From Amphiduros pacificus (lineage: Eukaryota; Annelida; Polychaeta; Phyllodocida; Hesionidae), in NCBI GenBank assembly GCA_949316495.1, contig OX439006.1, positions 49,207,939-49,271,938 on the forward strand: a stretch of 64,000 nucleotides of DNA, written 5' to 3'. Positions 13,101 through 28,100 of this stretch are shown one piece after another. Within the stretch, counting starts at the first letter, position 1; every line of letters begins with the position of its first letter. A model generated the notes under the pieces. The model searched no databases, had not been told where the DNA came from, and saw only the letters and a list, made by a program, of their open reading frames with translations. The position numbers and the translations under genes were made by a program.

Positions 13101-16100
13101 TTAAGTGTCAAAGAGCACTGTTTCTGTATTTCACATCAATATTCTTCAAAAGAAAGAAGAGTTGCCCCTGTAGGTCTAATCAGTTGCCGTCCCTGTAGGT
13201 CATATCTGTTGTCCCTGTAGGTCTTATCAGTTGCTGTCCGTGTATGTCTTATCAGTTGCTGTCCCTGTAGGTCTTATCAGTTGTTGTCCCTGTCGGTCTT
13301 ATCAGTTGCTCTCCCTGTAGGTCTTATCAGTTGTTGTCCCAGTAGGTCTTATCGGTTGTTGTCCCTGTATGTCTTATCAGTTGCTGTCCCTGTATGTCTT
13401 ATCAGTTGCTGTCCCTGTAGGTCTTATCAGTTGCTGTCCCTGTAGGTCTTATCAGTTGTTGTCCCTGTAGGTCTTATCAGTTGCTGTCCCTGTAGGTCTT
13501 ATCAGTCATTGTCCCTGTAGGTCTTATCAGTTGTTGTCCCTGTCGGTCTTATCAGTTGCTGTCCCTGTATGTCTTATCAGTTGTTGTCCCTGTAGGTCTT
13601 ATATGTCGCACAAGAGGTCTTATATGTCGCACAAGAGTGGTTTTCCTGGATGTCACACCAGAATGGGCGATTTATATGCCACACACCAAAGATTCACAAC
13701 ATGGAATTACCTGCCCTACTGAAGTCATACTGTCAAACTTTCAATTCAAATAAATATTTATTGTCACAATTATTTTCAAACACAGAAAAAACCAATATGA
13801 GAGATATTTATTTCTTATTATGTGTTGTCAACATTATATATAAAAAAGAGCATCTCTTGTTTGTGTAAAATCTAATATGCAGGAAATCTGAGGAATTATA
13901 GCCACAGAAACGAGACTATCCCCACATACTCAGAATACAGATGATTGACAGGCGGGTGTAACTGCACCAGGGAAAATGTCAAGGTTCTTGTAATGGCAGT
14001 CATTAGTTGTGCAGAGGATATCATATTTGTCAATGATATGTGATCAAAAGCTAGGAGTATCGCTAAGGAAGACTTGATATCAACTCACCTGCACGGTGAT
14101 GCCTCCCTTCTTGGTGACCGTCTGGAAATCACCGGTGAATTCTACGTTCCTCACCAGATCAAATACTGGGCACTGAATAAAAGATTCATCAAAAATGATT
14201 ATCCAATATAACTTCCATATAATGTTCAATGGTATAACATATTCTCACTAATATTACTTTATATGTTTGCAAGTGGGTTGATTTATAGGGTTTGCATATT
14301 AGTTGATTTACATGACATTGAAGTAGATTAAAGGTATGTCACATCCTTCTAAGGTATATACCATGGCATATATGGGGAAGACACCGAGGTAGATATACAA
14401 GGTGGTGTCCAGGTAGATCTATGGCAAGGTATTGGTATCTACAGGGTAGCACCTAGGCAGGTAAACAGGGTGGCACCTAGGCAGGTAAACAGGGTACCAT
14501 CTAGTTATATAAACAGGGTGGCATTGAGGCAGATAAACAGGGTGGCATCGAGGCAGGTAAATAAGGTGGCATCTAGGCAGGTAAACAGGGTGGCATCTAG
14601 GCAGGTAAACAGGGTGGCATCTAGGCAGGTAAACTGGGTGGCATCTAGGCAGGTAAACAAGGTGGCATTTAGGCAGATAAACAGGGTGGCATCTAGGCAG
14701 GTAAACAGGGTGGCATCGAGGCAGATAATCAGGGTACCATCTAGGCAGATAAACTGGGTGGCATCTAGGCAGATAAACAGGGTGGCATCTAGGCAGGTAA
14801 ACAGGGTACCATCTAGGCAGGTAAACAAGGTGGCATTTAGGCAGATAAACAGGGTGGCATCGAGGCAGATAAACAGGGTACCATCTAGGCAGATAAACTG
14901 GGTGGCATCTAGGCAGATAAACAGGGTACCATCTAGGCAGGTAAACAAGGTGGCATTTAGGCAGATAAACAGGGTGGCACCTAGGCAGATAAACAGGGTG
15001 GCATCTAGGCAGATAAACAGGGTATCACTAACTAAAGGCAGATAAACAGGGTGGCATCTAGGCAGGTAAACAGGGTGGCACCTAGGCAGGTAAATAAGGT
15101 GGCACCTAGGCAGATTTAAAGGGGATGCATTACGGTAGGTTTAAATGTAGATTGACAGCATTTGTTACCTGAGTGTCCTGTATGGAGAACACCATACACA
15201 GCTGATCATCAGACTTGACTTGCACCACCACCGTGTCATGGCCATGTGGAAACGTGAACTTGTAATAGACGGGCTGCGAAGGTGTCAAGCTCACCGTCTT
15301 CATCTCATTAAGTCTGAAATACGATCTCACATAAATTCACTTCCTCATATGCCCAAACATTTGTTTGGTAAAAATATGGGCACAAATACAAATCTTATGA
15401 ATGCAATATCTTACTTAAATTAACATTTGAAAGATGATTATCGATGTTTTAAGAAAGTTAACATATTTTACACAGGGAATATAGTCTCAACAGTGACTGA
15501 TGGCTTCTCCAAGTTAGTTTTGTTTGTTTGTTTGTGAATTTATATATTTTCAACATTATTTCAGTCATTTCATGACGAGACCTACTTGTAGCATTTATAG
15601 CGCTGCCTCACTGAATTGTCATGTCGCAGGTCCTTGACATGACAACCCAGCCAGTCACAGATTTATTTACAAGGACAACAGGTTAACCTCCAAGTTAGTT
15701 TACTAACATAGGACTGGTGTACACACAATTCACTTTCCAACATTTCTTTCTTTTTATCACTCATAAATGCAAAAATGATTTCAGCGTTGGTAAAGGTCAG
15801 CTTGCTGACAACTGAGAGCATTATAGTTCACCTGTTAGAGCTGCAATATGTTTACATATACGTCTGACCTACTGACCTAGTTCTAGTCTTTAACCAATCA
15901 AGCATGTCCAAACTGTCGGTCACCTTCCTGTTGACAAATCCAGCATAATGTGTATTTAATTGCATTATATGTTCGTTTTTTGCCATTGAGATGTCTGCCA
16001 CTGCAAGATCCCCACTTTTGTTCTGTTACTGTTTATGGTCAATGAACTGAAACAATGCGTGGTTTGCATCTCTCATTTTTTGGGGTTTCAAAATTAAGAA

Positions 16101-19100
16101 TTATGAAAACATAAACCAACTTCTATTATTTTGTCTTAAATTATGATCACTCCACCTGATAATTATGATCGCTCCACCTGATAATAAATGCCGTGTAATG
16201 TGTGGGATCACTGTACTACACAGTCACTTAGCTTCCTCGCAACAAAAGGTCAAAGAATTTACCCCCCTCCCCACACACACACACACGCACACACACACGC
16301 ACACACACACACATACATACATACACACACATACATACACAAACTTACTGCAGAATGAAGTCGTTGATCAGGACTGCCTCGAGATGGAAGTTGACGGGAG
16401 TTTCTGATGCTGAGGAGACGTCCATGAGAATCTGCTGTTCCATGACGTCCTGCGTCTTCTGCTGGGTCCCTAGTGGGCAAAGTGTGCGACTCACATTGTA
16501 GTAGTCGTAGCTGAAATATGGAAGAACTATAGTTCTGATACTGATATATCTTTATCATTATCACTTTTTTTTTTTTTACTTTCTCATTTATTTTTGTGTT
16601 ATTTTCTTTAAATACTTCTTTTGCATCAAAATGATGATTATACTACTCATGATGATGATTATACTACTCATGATTATAATTTTACTACTCATGACTTTTA
16701 GAATTACAAACATCTCAGTCCCTTTCTGTACATATTTAATATCTAATCACTAAGAAAGCCTATCTTTTGCAGCTAATAAGGATGATGATGATGAAGACTG
16801 GATTTCTTAACCACATTAAAGGTATTAAGCATTTAACCTGTAATTTTGTGTATAAAAAGCATATCTATATGCAAACATCATAACATATTGAATTTTAACA
16901 TAAAGTAAAAAGATGAGTTTCTATAAGAGATAGAAGTTGCACGCTTAGCAGAGACCTGTCTCAGCCATCAGCTGCACATGACGGGTAAACATAGGTAGCG
17001 TGAACTTTGTTTAACCTCAGATGAGACTCAAAACAAGATAGCACTGTTTAGCGTGATTTTAGCAATATTCAAAGGACAATACCCTTCATGACGTTATGGG
17101 CATATTAACATACTCCCAAGACATCATTTTACCTTGCAGAGCCTCTATACTAACACTCCACATGAAATGGTGCCAAGCAAGGAGTGTGCTGTTAATGGGG
17201 CTATTAATTAGGGCCTTCTTCAAATAGAATTCACTGATGGGGATGCATCATTAAAAAAGTTAACAGTTTATAAACATTTAATACTCATCAAATAATTAGA
17301 CAGGTACCTCAGGTAGCAACAAGACAATAAATGCCTTACATTAGTACAACAATTATGTCTGTTGAGGACGAGCTTGTGTGTTATTTTTGTTATTATTTCT
17401 AAGAGCAACTGAGAGCAATTGACAAGTCAATATTTTGAGAAAAGAAATCCCAGCTTGGAACATAATAAAATCATAACTCCAGTTTGCTTGGCCTATTTCA
17501 CCACAACAAATAAATTAAATTAATAGAAATGAAAAAAAAAAAAATAAAAAATAAATAAATTAAAAATAAGAAGCAGAAAAGATCCATATCAACTTTTTAT
17601 TTACTTTATGCCTTTGTGCAAATGCCCCAAAGCCAAAAGAACCATCATACCAGGGATTTTAATTCAGTTACTAGTAAGTCAAACTGTCTACCAGATATGA
17701 CTGTAGACACTTACCAGTTTACACCACCTCACATATCTAATATGATTTATATGCTAATTACGGCTGTCAACAAATCTGACAAAACACATTCAAGGTCAGT
17801 AAATGTCTAAAAGTCCAACTAATGTCATATTTCACACCTGCTCCCATCTTCTAGGTTTTCTTTGTGTCAAGGCCACTCCACCAGGTTAAATGTTAAACTG
17901 ACATCACATTTCACCCTAATCATTAAGGTCATCCTCAATATCAAAAATATGAACTTATTGTTGATTCAGAAATCTTAGAAGCAAATTTAACAAGTAAAGG
18001 TCACTCCAGCAAAGCTTGGGTGTTATCCTATTTGATATTGTGCATCTATTCTTATAGGTTTCACTATCTGCTAAATACTAACAACCATGTAAGCTCCAAC
18101 TGACCATCTGTGGTAGTCAGAGGGTTATCTTTGGTAGGCGAAGGGTTAAGAACATTCCAAAAGGCTTTTGAGTGTAGAGATTGATATCATACAAGACACA
18201 AGACTCAAGAATTCCCAAGTTGTCTCAAAATCAAGATTAATTTGACATTCCATTTGAGTCCCCGAGATTTTTGATCTCCCAGACAGTCAAGCTTCTACTT
18301 AATTAAATTAACCTGAAGTAGAGATCAACCACAATGTCATTGATTTGATATGTATTAGATTTCATGCATAGTGAGGCCAAGTATATGGTATTTTTCTGGG
18401 AACAGCAAACCTTTTAGGTTTGTCCAAATAAAATCCCTGTTTCACAAATAACCATAATTTAACAGAAATGAATTCTCAGTTAAACCACTAAGAATATGAA
18501 ACAAATTTGTAAAATGCTGTTTGAAAAATTGGATGATTTTTTTTCTAGTTTTTCAATATAAACCCAGTATGTTCCCAGAACCAGAAGACAAATATTTGCT
18601 TGGCCTCAGAGCAGGATAATGCTATTTTTACTCGGTGGCTTGGTCCGGGTCCTCTGTGTGGCTCCCCCTACTGGCAGAAAATAAAATAATAAAAATAAAA
18701 TCAATTCAAAATATGACATTCTCTGAAAAATGATTGATATAATTCTCACATGGTTTAGATGTGATTTATTTGTATATTTCAGTGATTTTAAATGAGGTAT
18801 CTTCCTGTGTAAGAATGCCCCTGATTTAATGTGAGGATATCTGATGTCTGCCTTCTGTCAGACCCCCCAGGGATTAAACCATCAGTGCACAATCATTCTG
18901 TGACAGAAGACAACATCTAAGACTATACTACACAGGAATCTTGGTTCTCAGCAGCAAATTTCATTCTATTGGAAAACTGGAAATATTTTTGAACACAAAA
19001 ATGACGCATTAAGGCAAGGTATTCTCAGCAACATAAAGATAAACATTCTGGTTTAATTTTTAATCCAGTTCCTTGATTTTTGTCAAGTGTTCAGTCTTCC

Positions 19101-22100
19101 AAATACAGCATGGTATGGCATTCCAACATCCATGTGTTTTGTTCTGACCATAAACACCCACCTCCCACCTCCCTCTACCACAAAAAAACACAAAATAAAA
19201 TAGATAAATAAATAACAAAATGGTCATTTTAACATATTAAAATAATAAATCATATCAATTTGAATATTTATTAATTTTCTATCTTTTTGGCCAATTAACT
19301 GGTAAGAAAGGCTTTGAAGACTTACATGTTTTCTAGCATGAGTGGGACCTGCCATGACAGGATGTGTCTCTGTTGTCTCACTACGAACAAGGCAGGGAAT
19401 GGCACGCTGGCATTTGGTGACCTCACATGAACACGGATGGCTGTTGTCTGCAAACAAATACAATTAAAATCATGTTAAATAAAGAAGACAAATATGATAT
19501 ACAAAAAACATTTTCCTCAATCACTGCTTTTTCAGTTTGATGACATCATCAACTATGCCAATGAATTTTCAAAATTGAAAGGTTTTAGTGTGACTTACAT
19601 ATTAAGCTGTTGGTTCACATTTGTGGCATATTGTGTCACATATTAGACTTATAACTCAGAGACTAAACATTACAAACTCAGATCACCAAATGACATAAAT
19701 CAGCCCTACTAAGTCACCGAGTGCACGATATGAATCATTCCTATTATCTAACTTCTAAAGCCTTTGAGCAACTCACATAACACATTTAATAAACTGATAA
19801 TGAGATTGATTATCCTTAATGTTTTCTCCCTGCCTTTTGAAAATATGAAAGCCTAAATTATTCACCACTTCATTTAATTTTTTTCATTATCTTTATTCAT
19901 ATCTCCTTCATGGACATCTTGGCTCAATGGATGCTTCTTTTTCATCGAGTTCTCCAAGGTGTGAGGTGAAATCATTCAAATGATATAATATTAATCAGCT
20001 GATGAATTATATAGGATGAAATGGGAGATACTGAATGTACGGGAGCCATTTACAGAAAAGATAATAGTTAGAATACTATTCAATATTGAAATAAATACAG
20101 GGAGATTATTCATGAAGAAAATGTATCAAGAACGTTATTTGACTGAAAGACTGATATAGAGATGTTGGTATTTCTGCCAGATGGGATGCTGAGATCACTA
20201 TGGTATGCATCTCTGCCAGATGGGATGCTGAGATCACTATGGTATGCATCTCTGCCAGATGGGATGCTGAGATCACTATGGTATGCATCTCTGCCAGATG
20301 GGATGCTGAGATCACTATGGTACGCATCTCTACCAGATGGGATGCTGAGATCACTATGGTACGCATCTCTACCAGATGGGATGCTGAGATCACTATGGTA
20401 CGCATCTCTACCAGATGGGATGCTGAGATCACTATGGTATGCATCTCTGCCAGATGGGATGCTGAGATCACTATGGTATGCATCTCTGCCAGATGGGATG
20501 CTGAGATCACTATGGTACGCATCTCTGCCAGATGGGATGCTGAGATCACTATGGTATGCATCTCTGCCAGATGGGATGCTGAGATCACTATGGTATGCAT
20601 CTCTGCCAGATGGGATGCTGAGATCACGATGGTATGCATCTCTGCCAGATGGGATGTTGAGATCACGATGGTATGCATCTCTGCCAGATAGGATGCTGAG
20701 ATCACTATGGTATGCATCTCTGCCAGATGGGATGCTGAGATCACTATGGTATGCATCTCTGCCAGATGGGATGCTGAGATCACTATGGTATGCATCTCTG
20801 CCAGATGGGATGCTGAGATCACTATGGTATGCATCTCTGCCAGATGGGATTCCTAGCTCACTATGGTACGCATCTCTGCCAGATGGGATTCCTAGCTCAC
20901 TATTGTATGCATCTCTGCCAGATGGGATTCCTAGCTCACTATGGTATGCATCTCTGCCAGATGGGATGCTGAGATCACTATGGTATGCATCTCTGCCAGA
21001 TAGGATGCTGAGATCACTATGGTATGCATCTCTGCCAGATGGGATGCTGAGATCACTATGGTATGCATCTCTGCCAGATGGGATGCTGAGATCACTATTG
21101 TATGCATCTCTGCCAGATGGGATGCTGAGATCACTATGGTATGCATCTCTGCCAGATGGGATGCTGAGATCACTATGGTATGCATCTCTGCCAGATGGGA
21201 TGCTGAGATCACTATGGTATGCATCTCTGCCAGATGGGATGCTGAGATCACTATGGTATGCATCTCTGCCAGATTGAATTCCTAGCTCACTATGGTATGC
21301 ATCTCTGCCAGATGGGATTCCTAGCTCACTATTGTATGCATCTCTGCCAGATGGGATTCCTAGCTCACTATGGTATGCATCTCTGCCAGATGGGATTCCT
21401 AGCTCACTATTGTACGCATCTCTGCCAGATGGGATTCCTAGCTCACTATTGTATGCATCTCTGCCAGATGGGATTCCTAGCTCACTATGGTATGCATCTC
21501 TGCCAGATGGGATTCCTAGCTCACTATGGTATGCATCTCTGCCAGATGGGATTCCTAGCTCACTATGGTATGCATCTCTGCCAGATGGGATTCCTAGCTC
21601 ACTATGGTATGCATCTCTGCCAGATGGGATTCCTAGCTCACTATTGTATGCATCTCTGTCAGATGGGATTCCTAGCTCACTATGGTATGCATCTCTGCAA
21701 GATAAGATTCCTAGCTCACTATTGTATGCATCTCTGCCAGATGGGATTCCTAGCTCACTATTATTGCCAGATGGGATCCTGAGCTCACTATTATTGCCAG
21801 GTGGGATCCTGAGCTCACTAACACATATGCAGCTCTGCCCTGACAAATGCTGAACCTGATATTGTGTATTGACTCCTGCCAGATGAGATTTCCTTTCCAC
21901 ACATAACCGGTATAGTCTTCATTCCATGAGAATAGCGACAATTACAGTTCATTTAGTAAGAGGGAAACATAAAATAGGACAGGATATTGTTACCATGGTA
22001 ACATGAAATGAGGAACACATCTATCCTATGGTGTCTGTGATAGGGTGTGCCATTTCTGTAGTAATTTATCCTCTGGGCGTGATTTAAGCTGACAGAATCG

Positions 22101-25100
22101 GAGAATATTTCCATTCTGTGCTCAGGTTTCTGTGGTGACATGTGACATCTCATCTATGCCATTCCATCCTGCAATATACTGCCTCTGTATCTGCCATCTA
22201 ATGTCTAAACAGTTGCCACCAAACACCTAGCTGGTCATGCATAAATGTGAACAATTGTAATCATGCATCACCTTTGCGTGACCATATTCTGCCATGCAAA
22301 GGTTATGTTTGAAAAAATGCATGGCTTTATCTTATGCATGACCAGATAGAATTTTGGCTCCAACTGTTAAAGGCCACAAAAAGAAAACAAATCCATACTA
22401 CTGTTACCTGGAAACAAGAAATCATTTTCCTCCAGGACCTAAATCATAAATCCAACCACAACCTAAATGTGTTACCATGGTTACTGTCTGTTACTGAGTC
22501 AAACACAATAAAGGCATTTACTTTATTTACTTTAGAAAAATACCAAACACCCAAGAATTTAATTAAACATAATACACATCGATATGACTGGCTATTCATG
22601 TACCTGACCTATGATTTATCTAAATTGATTTACTTGGAGCCAAACATGTTTTGGTCACATGTAAATACCAAAAGCGACTGTCGGTGGCTTTGATTTGACC
22701 ACTTGAGGTGTGCACAAGCTGGGCTGGTGCTGAACCATATACAGATGTTTGTACATGAAACCTTCCATTTTCAGATTTTGTAAAATTTTGACTTTGAAAA
22801 TTACCATATTCATAACCATTTTCACTTTATAATTATATTTAATTTGCATTATATTTGAAGTCCAAGACAATCCATCTTTATCTTTTTTCAACCTTTTAAG
22901 TAGACTACATTATGTGATAAACTTGTTGACCATTTCCTGTGATATTCTAATTGACCTTTTTGCTTGACATTCTAACTATTAGTTACACTCTGTCTGACAT
23001 GATGCCTGATATTTCACGTCATCTGAACCTTTTTAAATTACCTCGTCATAAGTTTACCATAGTGTGAATTTCAGCATAAAAAAAGTGACATATTTGTGAT
23101 TATGGGCAAGTATAACATCTATAGCAGAACCTGTCCCTAATCATTCACCCAAGCCAGATTGCATGATTACTGCATCATTGATTACTGCATCATTATTTGA
23201 GCAGATGAAGGATATTGAAGGAGTGCAGTTGACTGCTATCTGTGGTGGGCATTCTACCTGGAAATACAACAATATTGAAATATGACCCATACATCTAAGG
23301 TGGTCATCCTGAAGAAAACCGAAGGCTGCTTGCTAAGCTTCTACCATGGTATACTGGTATGGTAAAACCGAAGGCTGCTTGCTAAGCTTCTACCATGGTA
23401 TACTGGTATGTTAAAACCGAAGGCTGCTTGCTAAGTTTCTACCATGGTATACTGGTATGTTAAAACCGACGGCTGCTTGCTAAGCTTCTACCATGGTATA
23501 CTGGTATGGTAAAACCGAAGGCTGCTTGCTAAGCTTCTACCATGGTATACTGGTATGGTAAAACCGAAGGCTGCTTGCTAAGCTTCTACCATGGTATACT
23601 GGTATGTTAAAACCGAAGGCTGCTTGCTAAGCTTCTACCACGGTATACTGGTATGTTAAAACCGACGGCTGCTTGCTAAGCTTCTACCACGGTATACTGG
23701 TATGGTAAAACCGCAATTGCTTGCTAAGTTTCTACCATGGTATACTGGTATGGTAAAACCGACGGCTGCTTGCTAAGTTTCTACCATGGTATACTGGTAT
23801 GGTAAAACCGAAGGCTGCTTGCTAAGTTTCTACCATGGTATACTGGTATGTTAAAACCGAAGGCTGCTTGCTAAGTTTCTACCATGGTATACTGGTATGG
23901 TAAAACCGACGGCTGCTTGCTAAGTTTCTACCATGGTATACTGGTATGGTAAAACCGAAGGCTGCTTGCTAAGTTTCTACCATGGTATACTGGTATGTTA
24001 AAACCGAAGGCCGCTTGCTAAGCTTCTACCATGGTATACTGGTATGTTAAAACCGAAGGCTGCTTGCTAAGCTTCTACCACGGTATACTGGTATGTTAAA
24101 ACCGAAGGCTGCTTGCTAAGCTTCTACCACGGTATACTGGTATGGTAAAACCGACGGCTGCTTGCTAAGTTTCTACCATGGTATACTGGTATGGTAAAAC
24201 CGACGGCTGCTTGCTAAGTTTCTACCATGGTATACTGGTATGGTAAAACCGACGGCTGCTTGCTAAGCTTCTACCATGGTATACTGGTATGTTAAAACCG
24301 AAGGCTGCTTGCTAAGCTTCTACCATGGTATACTGGTATGTTAAAACCGAAGGCTGCTTGCTAAGTTTCTACCATGGTATACTGGTATGTTAAAACCAAC
24401 GGCTGCTTGCTAAGCTTCTACCATGGTATACTGGTATGTTAAAACCGAAGGCTGCTTGCTAATTTCTACCATGGTATACTGGTATGTTAAAACCGAAGGC
24501 TGCTTGCTAATTTCTACCATGGTATACTGGTATGTTAAAACCGAAGGCTGCTTGCTAAGTTTCTACCATGGTATACTGGTATGTTAAAACCGAAGGTTGC
24601 TTGTTAAGCTTCTACCATGGTATACTGGTATGTTAAAACCGAAGGCTGCTTGCTAAGCTTCTACCACGGTATACTGGTATGTTAAAACCGAAGGCTGCTT
24701 GCTAAGCTTCTACCATGGTATACTGGTATGTTAAAACCAACGGCTGCTTGCTAAGCTTCTACCATGGTATACTGGTATGTTAAAACCGAAGGTTGCTTGT
24801 TAAGCTTCTACCATGGTATACTGGTATGTTAAAACCGAAGGCTGCTTGCTAAGCTTCTACCATGGTATACTGGTATGGTAAAACCGAAGGCTGCTTGCTA
24901 AGCTTCTACCATGGTATACTGGTATGTTAAAACCGAAGGCTGCTTGCTAAGCTTCTACCATGGTATACTGGTATGGTAAAACCGACGGCTGCTTGCTAAG
25001 CTTCTACCATGGTATACTGGTATGGTAAAACCGAAGGCTGCTTGCTAAGCTTCTACCATGGTATACTGGTATGGTAAAACCGAAGGCTGCTTGCTAAGTT

Positions 25101-28100
25101 TCTACCATGGTATACTGGTATGTTAAAACCGACGGCTGCTTGCTAAGTTTCTACCATGGTATACTGGTATGGTAAAACCGAAGGCTGCTTGCTAAGTTTC
25201 TACCATGGTATACTGGTATGTTAAAACCGAAGGCTGCTTGCTAAGCTTCTACCATGGTATACTGGTATGGTAAAACCGAAGGCTGCTTGCTAAGCTTCTA
25301 CCATGGTATACTGGTATGTTAAAACCGAAGGCTGCTTGCTAAGTTTCTACCATGGTATACTGGTATGGTAAAACCGAAGGCTGCTTGCTAAGCTTCTACC
25401 ATGGTATACTGGTATGGTAAAACCGAAGGCTGCTTGCTAAGTTTCTACCATGGTATACTGGTATGTTAAAACCGACGGCTGCTTGCTAAGCTTCTACCAT
25501 GGTATACTGGTATGGTAAAACCGAAGGCTGCTTGCTAAGCTTCTACCATGGTATACTGGTATGGTAAAACCGAAGGCTGCTTGCTAAGTTTCTACCATGG
25601 TATACTGGTATGTTAAAACCGACGGCTGCTTGCTAAGCTTCTACCATGGTATACTGGTATGGTAAAACCGAAGGCTGCTTGCTAAGCTTCTACCATGGTA
25701 TACTGGTATGGTAAAACCGAAGGCTGCTTGCTAAGCTTCTACCATGGTATACTGGTATGGTAAAACCGAAGGCTGCTTGCTAAGCTTCTACCATGGTATA
25801 CTGGCATGGTAAAACCGAAGGCTGCTTGCTAAGTTTCTACCATGGTATACTGGTATGTTAAAACCGACGGCTGCTTGCTAAGCTTCTACCATGGTATACT
25901 GGTATGGTAAAACCGAAGGCTGCTTGCTAAGTTTCTACCATGGTATACTGGTATGTTAAAACCGACGGCTGCTTGCTAAGTTTCTACCATGGTATACTGG
26001 TAGGTTAAAACCGAAGGCTGCTTGCTAAGCTTCTACCATGGTATACTGGTATGTTAAAACCGACGGCTGCTTGCTAAGTTTCTACCATGGTATACTGGTA
26101 TGTTAAAACCGACGGCTGCTTGCTAAGTTTCTACCATGGTATACTGGTATGTTAAAACCGACGGCTGCTTGCTAAGCTTCTACCATGGTATACTGGTATG
26201 GTAAAACCGAAGGCCGCTTGCTAAGCTTCTACCATGGTATACTGGTATGTTAAAACCGAAGGCCGCTTGCTAAGCTTCTACCATGGTATACTGGTATGTT
26301 AAAACCGAAGGCTGCTTGCTAAGCTTCTACCACGGTATACTGGTATGTTAAAACCGAAGGCTGCTTGCTAAGCTTCTACCATAGTATACTGGTATGTTAA
26401 AACCGAAGGCTGCTTGCTAAGTTTCTACCATGGTATACTGGTATGTTAAAAAAAATAAAAGGTCACATTTATATTAAAAAATACTTGCCTGTTTAATGTG
26501 GCAAATAAGCGATAATCTAAAAGCCATGATTTAAAAGCTTATAGAGCTTAGAGTGCAATAATATGGACACACCCAGCGGTGAAATCACATTATTCTATGA
26601 CACAGATCAAACACATTCAAACACAATATGACACCCGGCTCTCATGGTCATGACATTGGTACCAGGTTATGCTCTTGACATTGGTACCAGGTTATGCTCT
26701 TGACATAGGTACCAGGTCATGGTCATGATATTGGTACCAGGTTGTGATCATGACACAGGTACCAGGTTATAATAATGACACAGGTACCAGGTTATGCTTG
26801 TGACATAGGTACCAGGTTATGCTCGTGACATTGGTACCAGGTTATGGTCGTGACATTGGTACCAGGTTATGCTCATGACATTGGTACCAGGTTATTGTCG
26901 TGACATTGGTACCAGGTTATGCTCATGACATTGGTACCAGGTTATGATCGTGACATTGGTACCAGGTTATGATCGTGACATTGGTACCAGGTTATGCTCG
27001 TGACATTGGTACCAGGTTATGATTGTGACATTGGTACCAGGTTATGATCGTGACATTGGTACCAGGTTATGATTGTGACATTGGTACCAGGTTATGATTG
27101 TGACATTGGTACCAGGTTATGATTGTGACATTGGTACCAGGTTATGATTGTGACATTGGTACCAGGTTATGCTCGTGACATTGGTACCAGGTTATGATTG
27201 TGACATTGGTACCAGGTTGTGATCATGACATCGGTACTAGATTATGATTATGACATATGCACCAGATTAAAACATAGCGATACATGCATATTAAACCAGT
27301 GCTGTTCTTTTTCTTGCCATAGTTCTCTGAGCAGTGTCCAGTTTCCAGGGCTGCTGGGGCATCCTGACATCTGAGCCTGAGCCTGCCATATAATACTGCA
27401 GGCCTCCCACGCCTTGTGCCATAACTCACGCTCTGCTTGCACACACTGCAGCACCAGTATTACACAGTCTTATTGTGTCCTCTACATGATACATCACAGT
27501 TATGTCATTAATGTTTTATCTGTACACATAATATTTAATATAATTTGTACTGTTGTTGTTCATGGATATATTTCCTCACAGAGCTCAGAAACACCGTAGT
27601 GCATTATTAAGCTTAATGACATCTTAAACATAATATTGTTTTCAATGTTTATTAATAATAAACGTCATATGTGGGAAATAAATATCTGAATTCATGGACT
27701 CAATCATACAAACTTGTGACTATTCAGAGTTTCCACTGAGGCTGTCACAAGACTATCAGCATGATCTATCAGCATGATCTATCGGCATGATCTATCAGCA
27801 TGATCTATCAGCATGATCTATCTGCATGATCTATCGGCATGATCTATCACCATGATCTATCACCATGATCTATCACTATGATCTATCACTATGATCTATC
27901 GCCATGATCCATCGCCATGATCTATCGCCATGATCTATTAGCATGATCTATCACCATGATCTATCACCATGATCTATCACCATGATCTATCACCATGAAT
28001 AAGATCTGACTCCTTGTGGTTGCAACAAACAAAATGTAATACTCAAAACATAAGCCAATGATCTTAGAGCAAAACTGACCAGTAGCTTCAGAGATGATCA

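Noticed and set aside
14388-15118. CAGGTAAAC in each 24-bp unit as another splice-junction amplification
   Set aside because: The donor-like string is on the strand opposite to SIDT, and the unit does not match either flanking exon.
20106-21900. Long open frames on both strands (up to 596 codons)
   Set aside because: Product of the 39-bp array; several frames on both strands are open at once, as expected from repetition.
23318-26448. Regularly spaced repeats that could suggest a CRISPR-like array
   Set aside because: Units are contiguous with no unique spacers, and the surrounding genes are animal genes.
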